Of a stretch of DNA of 47,861 nt, positions 1 to 9,451 are shown piece by piece. The position numbers and the translations under genes were made by a program. How positions within the stretch are numbered: position 1 is the first letter of the stretch; every line of letters starts with the position of its first letter. This stretch comes from an uncultured beta proteobacterium (lineage in GTDB: Bacteria > Pseudomonadota > Gammaproteobacteria > Burkholderiales > Burkholderiaceae_C). Under the pieces are notes generated by a model that worked only from the letters and a program-made list of their open reading frames with translations, made no database searches and was not told where the DNA came from. The DNA lies in assembly GCA_903945325.1 (NCBI GenBank), contig CAJAVE010000111.1:1-47861 (forward strand), given 5' to 3'.

Positions 1-274
1 GCCCCGCCGGGTCGCTCGTGATGTGGTTTGCGGTGGGCCCTGTCGCCGCATCCTGTACGCGCCGCTCGTAGCGAAATAGCGGATTCCCGGCGGCCTGGCG
101 CTGGGCAAAGGTTGCACCCCGATAGACCAATGCGCCGGCAGATTCGGGCTTGGTCTGCAACGCTTCCAGTCTGGACAAGACTGGTGGCGGCAACTGCGCA
201 TGGCATGCGGCAGCAGTCAGCAAGGCTGTGGTTAACGCGATCTTTTGAATACGGCGGAAATTTGAAATCGTCAT
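1..274 (-). CDS. exported protein of unknown function, N-terminal part
   Basis: An open frame of 91 codons runs on the minus strand from an ATG at 274 to the window edge with no stop, so only the N-terminus is visible. The first 26 residues look like a Sec signal peptide: basic start (NFRRIQK), hydrophobic stretch (IALTTALLTAAA), then a likely cleavage after CHA. A GGAG lies about 8 bases before the ATG. The mature part is rich in Ala, Gln and Arg and I do not recognise it. It is divergent from the M1 peptidase gene, sharing a ~150-bp intergenic region. The overlapping plus-strand frame at 28-324 has no signal and is taken as a shadow. Confidence 0.7.
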   Translation of the reverse strand, partial: MTISNFRRIQKIALTTALLTAAACHAQLPPPVLSRLEALQTKPESAGALVYRGATFAQRQAAGNPLFRYERRVQDAATGPTANHITSDPAG

Positions 275-442
275 GGAAGTGCTCCGATGCGGACAGTGGG
301 CTGGAACCGAAGGCCAGAATGTAAGGAGTCCGGAGCGAGAGAAACAGCCGTTGTGCGCGAAGACACTCTTGCTGAAAATGCAACGGTCAACCGGAAAAAG
401 ATAGGTACAGTCCGGTCTCCTTTATGAGTGAGGTTTCAGCAA

Positions 443-1792
443 GTGGGTGAATTCATCTTTCATGCGTACGTAATCGCACTGCGCAGCGTTGGCTACCTGC
501 TGGCGTTGACATGCCTTGCCGCATCGGCACAAACTGCTTGGCACCCAACGCACTATGCACTCCTGCTTGAGCCGCAGTTCGCAAGCGAGACCATTGCCGG
601 CAACCTGCAGATGGATTTTTTGCTGCAGCAGCAAGATGTTTCTTCCATAACCCTGGACAGTGGCGATTTGCACATCAGCTCGGTAACCATGGGCGCAAAG
701 GTTCTCTCGTTTGCAAAACAGGGTGCGGCGCTGCACATAACGCTTCCGCCTGGACTGCCCATCCATAGGATCCAGCGCATTGCCATTCGGTATACCGGCA
801 AGCCCGGCAGCGGATTGCGCTTTGACAAGGACAGTGTGCAGGTAGCAACCGCATTCAGCACCAGCCAGTGGATGCCCTGCCTGGATGACCCTGCGGTGCG
901 CACTGCGTTCGACCTGACATTGCAGCTGCCGTCCGGCCTGGAGTCGGTTGCCAACGGCGCTCCGGAGTTGCCCCAAGCGCAGCCGGATGGCAAGGCGCTT
1001 CATGTCTGGCGCATGGCACAGCCGATGCCGAGTTACCTGTACGGCTTTGCCGTCGGAAATTTTGTTGAGGCGGAGCAGACAGTTGGAAACACTACGTTGA
1101 AGTACTACGGCCCCTCTACATTGTTGGACTCTTCCAAGTTGCTGCAGGTGTTTGCCGACAGTGCGGACATGCTGGCCTTCTTCACCCGGCGCTCGGGAGT
1201 TGACTATCCCCTGCCGGTCTACAGCCAAGTCTTGTTGATGGGCCCGGCCGCGCAGGAAATGGCAGGCTTTTCGGTGATGGGGGCACGCTACGGCACCCGC
1301 GTACTTGCCGACCCGCAGGCGATCTGGCTCGGCGCCCACGAGATGGCGCACCAGTGGTGGGGCAATGGAGTGACCAATCGCTCGTGGCGCCATTTCTGGT
1401 TGAACGAGGGCATCGCCACCTTCATGACCGCCGCCTATATGGAGCACCGCTTTGGTAAGGAGATGTACCAGCGCCAGATGGATGCTGCGCGAGTGAAGTA
1501 CCACGCAGTGCGAGACGCAGGTCAGGACAAGTCGCTGGTCTTCCCGAATTGGGATAGTCCCACTGCCGCAGACCGGTCGCTGGTGTATGACAAAGGTGCG
1601 GTGGTATTGCACGAGCTCCGGGGTTTGCTGGGTGAAGAGGCTTTCTGGAACGGCCTCAAAGCCTATACGCAAATGCACTGGGGGCAGTCGGTGGAAACTG
1701 CCGATTTTGTGCGTGCAATGCAAGCGACAAGTCACCAGGACCTCTCTGTCTTTTTTGAGCAATGGGTTTATGCCAAACAGTCCGTGCGTTGA
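443..1792 (+). CDS. M1-family zinc metallopeptidase, exported
   Basis: A probable periplasmic aminopeptidase-like zinc peptidase, 449 aa from the GTG at 443; a GAGG nine bases upstream favours this start over the in-frame GTG at 428, which lacks one. Visible are a signal peptide ending near ASAQTA, the zinc site HEMAH (H299, E300, H303), the third ligand E322 in NEGIAT with the standard 18-residue spacing, and Tyr382 in VYDKGA, the M1 transition-state tyrosine. The substrate-binding GAMEN motif reads AAQEM, so only the Glu is kept and specificity may be unusual. It is shorter than classical M1 enzymes (about 600-900 aa), with no C-terminal helical domain. The esterase gene follows 18 bases later, probably in one operon. 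Confidence 0.85.
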   Translation: MGEFIFHAYVIALRSVGYLLALTCLAASAQTAWHPTHYALLLEPQFASETIAGNLQMDFLLQQQDVSSITLDSGDLHISSVTMGAKVLSFAKQGAALHITLPPGLPIHRIQRIAIRYTGKPGSGLRFDKDSVQVATAFSTSQWMPCLDDPAVRTAFDLTLQLPSGLESVANGAPELPQAQPDGKALHVWRMAQPMPSYLYGFAVGNFVEAEQTVGNTTLKYYGPSTLLDSSKLLQVFADSADMLAFFTRRSGVDYPLPVYSQVLLMGPAAQEMAGFSVMGARYGTRVLADPQAIWLGAHEMAHQWWGNGVTNRSWRHFWLNEGIATFMTAAYMEHRFGKEMYQRQMDAARVKYHAVRDAGQDKSLVFPNWDSPTAADRSLVYDKGAVVLHELRGLLGEEAFWNGLKAYTQMHWGQSVETADFVRAMQATSHQDLSVFFEQWVYAKQSVR

Positions 1793-1810
1793 TCGGAGAG
1801 ATTCCTGCTT

Positions 1811-2743
1811 ATGAATGATTCAGTTGCTTTGAAGCGAACGGCTGCACTGTTGTCCTTATTGCTGGTTTTGGCCGCGGCTCCCTGCGCAACTGTGTTGGCA
1901 GCACCAGCGGCGTACCAGATACCCAATTCATTTGTACATGAGGTACCCAGCAAGAGCACGAATCGCGCCTATCAGGTATGGGTCGATTTGCCGGCGTCCT
2001 ACGCGAGTGGAAACAAGCGTTACCCCGTGGTGTTTGTTACCGACCCGCAATTCGCTTTCACACTGGTGCATGGCATACGCCACCTTTTGGGACGGCGCGG
2101 TCAGAACATTGAAGACTTCATTTTGGTGGGTTTGGCATTGCCTGCCAATGAAGATGCGGCAGAGAGTCGTAGCCGTGATTACACGCCCACCGACGCTTTG
2201 AAAAATCCCAAACGCCGTGCGGACCAGTATGGTGCCAAGGTCTACGGCGAGGCGCAAGCGTACCGTAACTATGTGGAGGCCGAGGTTTTCCCTTTGCTTG
2301 CAAGCCAGTATCGCGCCGACATGTCTCGCAAGGTGTTGATCGGGCATTCGTATGGCGCGCTGTGGGGTGCGGCCACGTTGCTTGCCAAACCTGGCATGTT
2401 CCAGGCCTATATTTTGGGTAGCCCCTCGTTCTGGTTTGATGAAAAGGTGATCTTCCAGCTGGAGCAGCAATACGCCGCGGGCCACAAAGACCTGAAAGCC
2501 CAAGTCCTGCTGTTTGCTGGAAGCTTTGAGACCCCAGGACCTGGATCGCGTTACTACAAAGACACCGATCTGGTGGGTGACATGAAGCGATTCAACGATG
2601 TGCTGACGCGTCGCCGATACCCGGGCTTGCAACTGGGCGTTGAAGTACTGCAGGGTGAAGACCACTTTACCGCCTTCACCGTGTTGGTTGGACGTGGACT
2701 GTTGAAGGTGTTGCCGGGTCGTGGTCCGTATACCAGTGGCTGA
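1811..2743 (+). CDS. exported alpha/beta-hydrolase, putative esterase (esterase D/IroE-like)
   Basis: A 310-aa protein with a long signal peptide (hydrophobic residues about 10-30, likely cleaved near VLAA). The fold is that of the putative-esterase family (PF00756), which includes siderophore esterases and S-formylglutathione hydrolases. Seen are the nucleophile elbow GHSYGA (Ser near residue 180) and a C-terminal catalytic His in GEDHFTAF. The middle part (VYGEAQAYRNYVEAEVFPLL) matches the helix before the nucleophile in IroE-type enzymes. It lies 18 bases after the metallopeptidase gene and just before an amidohydrolase gene, so three exported hydrolases are clustered. No siderophore genes are nearby, so the natural ester is unknown. 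Confidence 0.85.
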   Translation: MNDSVALKRTAALLSLLLVLAAAPCATVLAAPAAYQIPNSFVHEVPSKSTNRAYQVWVDLPASYASGNKRYPVVFVTDPQFAFTLVHGIRHLLGRRGQNIEDFILVGLALPANEDAAESRSRDYTPTDALKNPKRRADQYGAKVYGEAQAYRNYVEAEVFPLLASQYRADMSRKVLIGHSYGALWGAATLLAKPGMFQAYILGSPSFWFDEKVIFQLEQQYAAGHKDLKAQVLLFAGSFETPGPGSRYYKDTDLVGDMKRFNDVLTRRRYPGLQLGVEVLQGEDHFTAFTVLVGRGLLKVLPGRGPYTSG

Positions 2744-2801
2744 ACGATTGAATCCATGGTTCGGGTCAGTGCCAATTTCTGGTTTTCGTGAACATCCCAC
2801 A

Positions 2802-4463
2802 ATGAAAGACATCATGCGATTTAATTTTCCGTTCCTACTCTCCCTCTTTGGTTTCATCGCACACGGGGTTTTTGCAGGCGCGGTCACCGCACAAACCCCC
2901 TGGAACGCGGAAACCGGCGTGGTGCTGGTCGGCAAAGTGGTCACCATGAATGATGCGGGCGACGTGTTGCCCAACGCGCGCGTGTGGCTCTCGGGCGGCA
3001 AGATCCGGGCCATCGCTCGCGCGGGCGAGGCGTTGCCGGATGGTGCCAAGGACGCAGCTGTGGTGGACAGCAAGGGCGCCATCTACCCCGGCATCATCGA
3101 CCTGCACAACCACCCCGAATACGCCATCTACCCGCTGATGCCGATCAGCCGCAAGTACCGCGACCGCTACGAGTGGCGCTGGTATGACGACGTGTACAAC
3201 AAGCGCATCACCTTCCCGCAGGAGGTGCTCACGCGGCCTCACTATCTGGATCTGGGGATGGAAGTTGGCCGGTACGGCGAATACAAGGCGCTGGCCGGTG
3301 GCACCACCAGCCTGCAGGGTGGGCGGGCCAATTTGGCGTATTCCAAAGAAGAGTGCCTGGTGCGCAATATCGAAAACTCAGCCGTAGAGTCGCGCCTGGC
3401 CAGCAGCCGGGTGGACATGGGCCGCAGCGCCAAGGAGTGGACGGCCATGCAGGTGGAGCGCAGCAAAGGCCCGCTGGTGGTGCACCTGGCCGAAGGGCCG
3501 TCGCTGCGCATGGCCAGCGAGTTTTACGCCATGAAGGACAGCAACCTGCTGGGCCCCGAGCTGATTGCCATCCACGGCGTGGGATTGACGCAACCGCAGT
3601 TGGTAGAAATGGCCGGTGTGGGCGCCAAGCTGGTGTGGTCGCCGCTGTCCAACTTCATGCTCTATGGCAAAACCGCCAATGTGGAGGCGGCCAAACGCGC
3701 GGGCCTGTCCATCAGCCTGGCGCCGGACTGGGCACCGTCAGGCAGCAAGTCCAGCCTGGGCGAACTCAAGGTGGCGGACCTGGTGAACCAGCATGCCCTC
3801 AAGGGCTTGTTCACCGACCGCGACCTGGTGGAGATGGTGACCCGCAAACCGGCCGCCGCCATGGGCTGGGAGCGGCGCCTGGGACAGATTGCCGAGGGCT
3901 ACCTGGCCGATGTGCTGGTGGTGGACGACCGCCACGCCGACCCCTACCGCAACCTGATCCACGCAATTGAAGACAGCATCCAGCTGGTGGCCGTGCGCGG
4001 CGAGCCGCTGTATGGCGATGCGGCACTGCTGGTGCAGGCGCGTGGCACAGCGGACGACACCGAGGTCACCGCACGCTTCAACACAGGCAAGCGCAATGTG
4101 CGCACCAAGGCCATGGCGCCCAACTGCCCGGGCACCGGTTTGGCCGCCCTGAGCGTGGCCGATACCAAAGCGCGCATCCAGCAAGGCTTGAGGTTTGACG
4201 CGGCCCAACTGGCCGCCAAACTCACACCCGAGCAGGTGGCAAAAGAATTTTCAACCTGCGGCATCACCGCGCCGGTGGACGCCACCAAAGTGTCCACCGC
4301 AGACGCCAAACGCCTGCTGGCGTGCCGGTTTGGCCTGCCGTTCGAGAAAACCCGCTTGAGCCCGCTGACCACCAACGAAGACCCCGAGTTCATGACCCGG
4401 CTGATGCGCAATCCCAACCTGCCCAAGTACCTGCGGGGCTTGCCTGCGTACTACAAGAAATAA
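2802..4463 (+). CDS. exported metal-dependent amidohydrolase
   Basis: An amidohydrolase-superfamily enzyme of 553 aa from the ATG at 2802. The frame is open back to 2721, but that part overlaps the esterase gene and lacks a signal peptide, whereas starting at 2802 places a signal sequence (FPFLLSLFGFIAHGVFA) at the N-terminus. The metal site is complete: HNH (H102, H104) at the end of strand 1, H228 in VVHLAEG, H258 in IAIHGVG and D309 in LAPDWAPSG. The last motif is typical of the ATZ/TRZ branch (cytosine-deaminase-like, with PEGYLADVLV-type ending). About 130 residues follow the barrel and I do not recognise them. Substrate unknown; a periplasmic location is inferred from the signal. Confidence 0.85.
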   Translation: MKDIMRFNFPFLLSLFGFIAHGVFAGAVTAQTPWNAETGVVLVGKVVTMNDAGDVLPNARVWLSGGKIRAIARAGEALPDGAKDAAVVDSKGAIYPGIIDLHNHPEYAIYPLMPISRKYRDRYEWRWYDDVYNKRITFPQEVLTRPHYLDLGMEVGRYGEYKALAGGTTSLQGGRANLAYSKEECLVRNIENSAVESRLASSRVDMGRSAKEWTAMQVERSKGPLVVHLAEGPSLRMASEFYAMKDSNLLGPELIAIHGVGLTQPQLVEMAGVGAKLVWSPLSNFMLYGKTANVEAAKRAGLSISLAPDWAPSGSKSSLGELKVADLVNQHALKGLFTDRDLVEMVTRKPAAAMGWERRLGQIAEGYLADVLVVDDRHADPYRNLIHAIEDSIQLVAVRGEPLYGDAALLVQARGTADDTEVTARFNTGKRNVRTKAMAPNCPGTGLAALSVADTKARIQQGLRFDAAQLAAKLTPEQVAKEFSTCGITAPVDATKVSTADAKRLLACRFGLPFEKTRLSPLTTNEDPEFMTRLMRNPNLPKYLRGLPAYYKK

Positions 4464-4473
4464 GTGTCAAATT

Positions 4474-4523
4474 GGCCTCTAGACCCCGTGGATATTGCGC
4501 AACCAGCTATTAAAATGATAGTA
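4474..4523 (+). repeat. interspersed ~50-bp repeat, copy A
   Basis: Starts GGCCTCTAGACCCCGTGG, then TGCGCAACCAGC and a hairpin GCTAT-taaaatg-ATAGT. It lies 10 bases after the amidohydrolase stop. The flank TGTCAAATT just before it recurs before two other copies (22344, 25294). Confidence 0.85.
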
Positions 4524-4607
4524 AATGGGGGTGGTTGCTAGTTGATACTGCCGCCACGCTCCATCGAAAATGGCGCGGTGGTGGACACCGGGAAATTTAT
4601 CGTGCAA

Positions 4608-4622
4608 ACGCATGACATGCGT
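4608..4622. promoter_or_regulatory. perfect 15-bp palindrome upstream of the binding-protein/c-di-GMP operon
   Basis: ACGCATGACATGCGT is a perfect palindrome with 7-base arms around a central A, about 93 bases before the start of the solute-binding protein gene. An imperfect hairpin (CCACGCTCCAT...ATGGCGCGGTGG) lies at 4553-4580. The size and place suit a dimeric regulator's operator, but no regulator gene is next to it, so function is inference. Confidence 0.35.
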
Positions 4623-4714
4623 CAAGTCGTGGGGGTATAGTCGGTTTCGCGGGGAGTCAATACACCAGGTCTGCGGCGAAAATTGTCGACAAATTAGATC
4701 ACGTTGGAATCCCC

Positions 4715-5512
4715 ATGCACATCGCAAAAATACTGCTGTTGTGGACCATGGCCTGCCTGCCGTGGGCGGCCCACTCCCAGGACAAGCCGGTCAACCATCT
4801 GTCCCACATTCAATCCACCAAGGTGGTTCACGTCTGCATTTGGCCCGATTACTACAGCATCACCTACCGCAACCCCAAAACCCAGGCGTTGACCGGCATT
4901 GACATTGACCTGGCCAATGAGCTGGGCAAGGACCTGGGTGCCGCTGTGCAGTTTGTCGACAGCTCATTTGCCAAGCTCATTGATGACTTGAACCAAGACC
5001 GGTGCGACGTCGCCATGTTTGCCATTGGCATCACGCCTGCGCGGGCCGAAAAGCTGCGGTTTACCCAGCCACACCTGGCCAGCGACATCTATGCGGTGGC
5101 CAGCAAAACCAACCGGCGCATCAAGGAGTGGGCGGATATTGACAAACCCGAATCGGTGGTTGCGGTGGCCAAGGGCACGCTGCATGAGCCGGTGATGCGT
5201 GACACGCTCAAGGCCGCACAGTTGCTGGTGCTGGACACGCCGTTTGCGCGGGAGCAGGAAGTGCAGTCTGGGCGTGCCGATGTGTTCATAACCGATTTCC
5301 CCTACAGCAAGCGCTTTCTTGCAAATTCAGAATGGGCGCGTCTGGTGTCGCCACCCGGTGTCTACCATGTCACACCCTATGCCTATGCAATCAAGCCCGG
5401 CGACGAGGCCTGGCTGGCCCGCCTGAACGGTTTTGTGGCTGCCATCAAGCAGGATGGCCGATTGAAGGCCGCTGCCAAGCGCCACCAGCTCGACCCCATC
5501 GTCGCCCCATGA
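4715..5512 (+). CDS. periplasmic solute-binding protein, family 3
   Basis: A 265-aa amino-acid-type periplasmic binding protein (bacterial extracellular solute-binding protein family 3). The first ~22 residues are a signal peptide (HIAKILLLWTMACLPWAAHS). Family marks include TGIDIDLANELGKDLG in the first lobe, FVDSSFAKLIDDL, and VAMFAIGITPARAEKLRFTQP, the hinge segment typical of the family. No ABC permease or ATPase gene is present. Instead its stop overlaps the start of a membrane PAS-GGDEF-EAL gene (ATGA, four bases). The coupling suggests the protein is the periplasmic ligand sensor for that c-di-GMP enzyme rather than a transport component. Confidence 0.88.
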   Translation: MHIAKILLLWTMACLPWAAHSQDKPVNHLSHIQSTKVVHVCIWPDYYSITYRNPKTQALTGIDIDLANELGKDLGAAVQFVDSSFAKLIDDLNQDRCDVAMFAIGITPARAEKLRFTQPHLASDIYAVASKTNRRIKEWADIDKPESVVAVAKGTLHEPVMRDTLKAAQLLVLDTPFAREQEVQSGRADVFITDFPYSKRFLANSEWARLVSPPGVYHVTPYAYAIKPGDEAWLARLNGFVAAIKQDGRLKAAAKRHQLDPIVAP

Positions 5513-8500
5513 GCACACGCGGGCATCAGTTGCGTCTGGCTTTTTTTGCCGGACTGGCGCTGTTTTTGCTCAGCACCATGGCGCTGTCGGCCTATTCACT
5601 GTGGCGCCTTCGCGCCGAGGCTATTGCAGACAATCTTCAGGTTGCCGCTTTGCATGCGCGCAGTTTTGAGAATGTATTGACCCAAAGTCTGCGTTTGACC
5701 GAGCAGGTGGCCATGAACGCCGCCCCCACGGGCACCGACAGTGCCAGCCTGCAACGCCTGCAGACTACTTTTGCGGCCACCCAACGCCAAATTCCGTTCT
5801 TGCGCTCCCTGTCGCTGCAAGATGAAACGGGTCGGATTGTTGCCAGCTCCAACCCGGCCAACATCGGGATTCTGGTGCCACTGCAAGATTACCTGCCATT
5901 GGCCGATCCGTCGACAGAGATACTGCGCATCGGTCGGCCCTGGAGCGGCCGTGATTTCAACAACGGCCATATGGCCACCCCTGAAAACCCGAGTCCGGCC
6001 GATGCACAGAGCTTTATTCCGCTGACGCGGCCCCTCGCCATTGGTGGGCGAACGCTGGCGCTGCTAATTGCGATCAACCCCGATTTTTTCAACAGCATTT
6101 TTTCTGAAGCACTTGACCACCAAAGCGGCCTGATCGACGTGTTGCGCTATGACGGCGTCTTGCTGATGGGAACCGGCTTGGACGTGCGGGTCGGCGTGTC
6201 ATACGGGCAGCTTGTCAAAGACCTGCAACTCGACACGGTTGAATCGGGTATCTTTGAACAGCCAGCGGGGGACACTGTGGCGGCGTTGACCGCCTTTCGG
6301 GCATCGCGGCTCTACCCCTTTGTGGTGATTGCCCGGCTGGATCGCGAGCATGCGTTGCAGCCATGGAATACCGAGGCCAAAACCCTGATCGGGGTACTGG
6401 CTCCCACCCTTTTGGTCATCGCCTTGCTGTCCATGGTGTTCTATCGGCGTCAGATGGAAATGGTTGCCCAACGTGCCGAAGCCGAGCGCCTCATGCGGGT
6501 CAATGCCACGGTGTTTGACAGCAGTTCGGAGTCCATCGTCATCACCGATGCCAGTGCCAACATCATTTCGGTCAATGCTGCGTTCACGCGTATCACGGGT
6601 TACACCGAGGCTGAGGCGCTGGGCCGCAATCCGCGCTTGCTGGCCTCCGGGTTGCATGACAAGTCTTTTTACGCGCAAATGTGGGCGCACTTGCTGGCAA
6701 CCGGCTTCTGGCGCGGCGAAATGACCAACCGACGCAAAGATGGAACCCCATTTGAAGCCCATTTATCCATCAGCATGTCCCGCGACAGCGCCGGCGCGCT
6801 GCAGCACTATGTCGGGGTCATCGCTGATATCACCGAGCGCAAGCAGGTGCGGGTGGCGCGTGATGAAGCGCTGAACCGCCTCAGCCGGATTGCCAGCCGC
6901 GTGCCGGGTGTGCTGTTTGAATTCCGGCTGCGACCCGATGGCAGCACTGCGTTTCCGTATGCCAGCGACGCGATGGTGGCGATGTATGGCAACCGTATCA
7001 GCCCGGCTGATGTGGTCGACGATGCATCCCCTGTCTTCGCATTGATTCACCCGGACGACCTGGAGGCGGTTACAGCGTCGGTCCAGAAATCAGCCCTGGA
7101 ATTGTCACCCTGGCAGCAGGAATACCGCCTGAAGCCAGAGGACGGTCTCGAGCGCTGGTTGCTGGGCAGTTCCATCCCCGAGCGGGAGGCAGATGGCTCG
7201 GTGCTGTGGCATGGCATTGTGTCGGACATCACCGAGCGCAAACACACCGAAGCACGGGTGCTGGAGCTCAACCGCGACTTTGTATCGTTTCTGGAAAACA
7301 CCAGCGACTTTATTTATTTCAAAGACAAAGACAGCCGCTTTCGCTTTGCGAGTCAAACCTTGGCCACCATTACCGGCCATGCTGATTGGCGCGACATGAC
7401 AGGCAAGCACGACCTGGAGGTCTTTCCCCCAGAAACCGCCAAAATTTACTACGAAGAAGAGTTACCCATCTTTCAGCAAGGAATTCCTCTGTTGAACCAG
7501 GTGGACCCCTACTTTGATGCTGCTGGTAACCGGGGCTGGGTCAGCACCAACAAATGGCCGCTGTTTGGCCCCGACGGCAAAGTGGAAGGGCTGTTTGGTA
7601 TCAGCCGAGACATCACGGTACACAAGCTGAACGAGGAGAAACTGGAGCTGGCGGCCAGCGTCTTCCACAACTCCCGTGAAGGCATCACCATTACCCGAAC
7701 CGACGGCACCATTGTTGACGTCAACGAGGCCTTCACCCAAATCACCGGCTACAGCCGCGACGAAGTGCTGGGGCAAAACCCGCGCATTCTCAGCTCGGGG
7801 CGGCACAACGCCGCACACTACGTCAGCATGTGGCAAGCCTTGACCAACAAGGGCCATTGGTACGGTGAAATCTGGAATCGGCGCAAGAGTGGTGAGGTGT
7901 ACGCGGAAATGCTCACCATCACCACGGTGCGCGATGCCCAGGGTGAGCCCCAGCACTATGTGGCATTGTTTTCCGACATCACCACTGCCAAAGAACATGA
8001 GCAGCATCTTGAGCACATTGCCCATTACGATGCACTGACCAATTTACCTAATCGCACGCTGCTGGCTGACCGGTTGAAGCAGGCGATGCTGCAGATGCAG
8101 CGGCGCGAGCAGCGGCTGGCGGTTGTGTATCTGGACCTGGACGGATTCAAATTGGTCAACGACAAACATGGCCACGAAGCAGGCGACCACCTGCTGATGG
8201 CGCTGGGGGTGCGCATGAAGGCGGCCCTGCGCGAAGGCGATACCCTGGCCCGCATAGGTGGCGATGAGTTTGTGGCCGTCCTGGTCGATCTGGCCGATGC
8301 CACGGCCTGCATGCCCATGCTCAACCGCCTGCTCGCCGCGGCGAGCGAGCCCGTTCAGTGGAACGCCGAGGTGCTGCAGGTATCCGCCAGCCTGGGCGTG
8401 ACCTTGTTTCCGCAAGAGGAAGAGCTGGACGCAGACCAATTGCAGCGCCAGGCCGATCAGGCCATGTACCAGGCCAAGATTTCCGGCAAAAACGGGTACC

Positions 8501-9339
8501 ACTTCTTTGACGCAACACATGACCGCAATGTGCGCGACCACCATGAAAGCCTGGAGCGCATTCGCAGCGCCCTGCATGCCGGTGATATGGTTCTGCATTA
8601 CCAACCCAAAGTGAACATGCGCACGGGGCAGGTTGTGGGTGCGGAGGCTCTGATCCGCTGGCAGCACCCGGAACGTGGCTTGCTGGCTCCCGGTTTCTTT
8701 TTACCGTCCATTGAAAACCACGCATTGGCCATCGAGCTGGATGAATGGGTGATCCACAGTGTTTTGAAGCAGATTCAAATCTGGCAGAGAGCGGGGTTGC
8801 AGTTGCCAGTCAGCATCAATGTGGGCGCGCGCATGTTGCAGCGGCATGATTTTGTTCAGCGCATTCAAACCATGCTGGCTGCCCACCCGGATGTGGACCC
8901 GCGAAACGTGGAGCTGGAAGTGCTGGAGACCAGTGCGCTGATGGATATCGACCGGGTCTCATGGTCCATTCAGGAGTGCCGGGACTTTGGGGTGAACTTC
9001 GCGCTGGACGATTTTGGCACCGGCTATTCGTCGCTGGCCTACGTCAAGCGCTTGCCGGTGTCACGGCTCAAAATTGACCAAAGCTTTGTGCGCAACATGC
9101 TGGTTGACAAGGACGACATGGCTATTTTGCGCGCCGTGATGGGGCTTGCCGCCGCGTTCCAGCAAGGGGTGGTTGCCGAGGGAGTTGAAACGGCCGAGCA
9201 AGGCATGGCCCTGATGCAGCTCGGTTGTGATTTTGCCCAGGGTTACTTCATCTCCCGGCCCATGCCAGCCCAGGTTGTGGCTTCGTGGGTGGCCAACTGG
9301 AAAGTGGACAGCCGCTGGCTGAACCCATCAGGCGCTTAG
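5509..9339 (+). CDS. membrane PAS-GGDEF-EAL c-di-GMP signalling protein
   Basis: A 1276-aa inner-membrane protein that probably makes and/or breaks down cyclic di-GMP. Start chosen at the ATG overlapping the previous stop; the frame is open further upstream but lies inside that gene. Order: TM1 (about 10-32), a ~260-aa periplasmic sensor (dCache-like), TM2 (about 293-315), four PAS domains (about 330-440, 455-575, 585-700, 710-825), GGDEF (about 835-995) with an intact GGDEF at 917-921, and EAL (about 1010-1265) with an intact EALIRW at 1046 and the DDFGTGYSS loop. Both catalytic domains therefore look competent. The coupled binding protein may deliver the signal to the periplasmic domain. 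Confidence 0.93.
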   Translation: MSTRGHQLRLAFFAGLALFLLSTMALSAYSLWRLRAEAIADNLQVAALHARSFENVLTQSLRLTEQVAMNAAPTGTDSASLQRLQTTFAATQRQIPFLRSLSLQDETGRIVASSNPANIGILVPLQDYLPLADPSTEILRIGRPWSGRDFNNGHMATPENPSPADAQSFIPLTRPLAIGGRTLALLIAINPDFFNSIFSEALDHQSGLIDVLRYDGVLLMGTGLDVRVGVSYGQLVKDLQLDTVESGIFEQPAGDTVAALTAFRASRLYPFVVIARLDREHALQPWNTEAKTLIGVLAPTLLVIALLSMVFYRRQMEMVAQRAEAERLMRVNATVFDSSSESIVITDASANIISVNAAFTRITGYTEAEALGRNPRLLASGLHDKSFYAQMWAHLLATGFWRGEMTNRRKDGTPFEAHLSISMSRDSAGALQHYVGVIADITERKQVRVARDEALNRLSRIASRVPGVLFEFRLRPDGSTAFPYASDAMVAMYGNRISPADVVDDASPVFALIHPDDLEAVTASVQKSALELSPWQQEYRLKPEDGLERWLLGSSIPEREADGSVLWHGIVSDITERKHTEARVLELNRDFVSFLENTSDFIYFKDKDSRFRFASQTLATITGHADWRDMTGKHDLEVFPPETAKIYYEEELPIFQQGIPLLNQVDPYFDAAGNRGWVSTNKWPLFGPDGKVEGLFGISRDITVHKLNEEKLELAASVFHNSREGITITRTDGTIVDVNEAFTQITGYSRDEVLGQNPRILSSGRHNAAHYVSMWQALTNKGHWYGEIWNRRKSGEVYAEMLTITTVRDAQGEPQHYVALFSDITTAKEHEQHLEHIAHYDALTNLPNRTLLADRLKQAMLQMQRREQRLAVVYLDLDGFKLVNDKHGHEAGDHLLMALGVRMKAALREGDTLARIGGDEFVAVLVDLADATACMPMLNRLLAAASEPVQWNAEVLQVSASLGVTLFPQEEELDADQLQRQADQAMYQAKISGKNGYHFFDATHDRNVRDHHESLERIRSALHAGDMVLHYQPKVNMRTGQVVGAEALIRWQHPERGLLAPGFFLPSIENHALAIELDEWVIHSVLKQIQIWQRAGLQLPVSINVGARMLQRHDFVQRIQTMLAAHPDVDPRNVELEVLETSALMDIDRVSWSIQECRDFGVNFALDDFGTGYSSLAYVKRLPVSRLKIDQSFVRNMLVDKDDMAILRAVMGLAAAFQQGVVAEGVETAEQGMALMQLGCDFAQGYFISRPMPAQVVASWVANWKVDSRWLNPSGA

Positions 9340-9393
9340 CCTGGCTGGCCCACTGTCCTATGCAACGGGAGCTCAGGTTTTTTGATAGAAATC

Positions 9394-9443
9394 GGCCTCT
9401 AGCCCCCGTAGGCATTGCGCAAGCAGCTATCAAATGAGTAGTA
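9394..9443 (+). repeat. interspersed ~50-bp repeat, copy B
   Basis: Starts GGCCTCTAGCCCCCGTAGG, then TGCGCAAGCAGCTATC. Here an outer stem is also visible: TTTGATAG at about 9381-9388 pairs with CTATCAAA at about 9427-9434. It fills the gap between two converging genes, so it may act as a bidirectional terminator-like hairpin. Confidence 0.85.
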
Positions 9444-9451
9444 AATGGTCG

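Noticed and set aside
28..324. A 98-aa plus-strand frame at the left edge
   Set aside because: The minus-strand frame 274-1 has a signal peptide and ribosome-binding site; this frame has neither and extends across the promoter region.
422..1762. A 446-aa open frame on the minus strand opposite the metallopeptidase
   Set aside because: Low-complexity His/Arg/Gln-rich translation with no domain or signal; the plus-strand frame has a full zinc site. It is a codon-usage shadow.
9381..9443. The repeat as a simple Rho-independent terminator
   Set aside because: Its hairpins lack the T-run, and other copies sit upstream of divergent genes.
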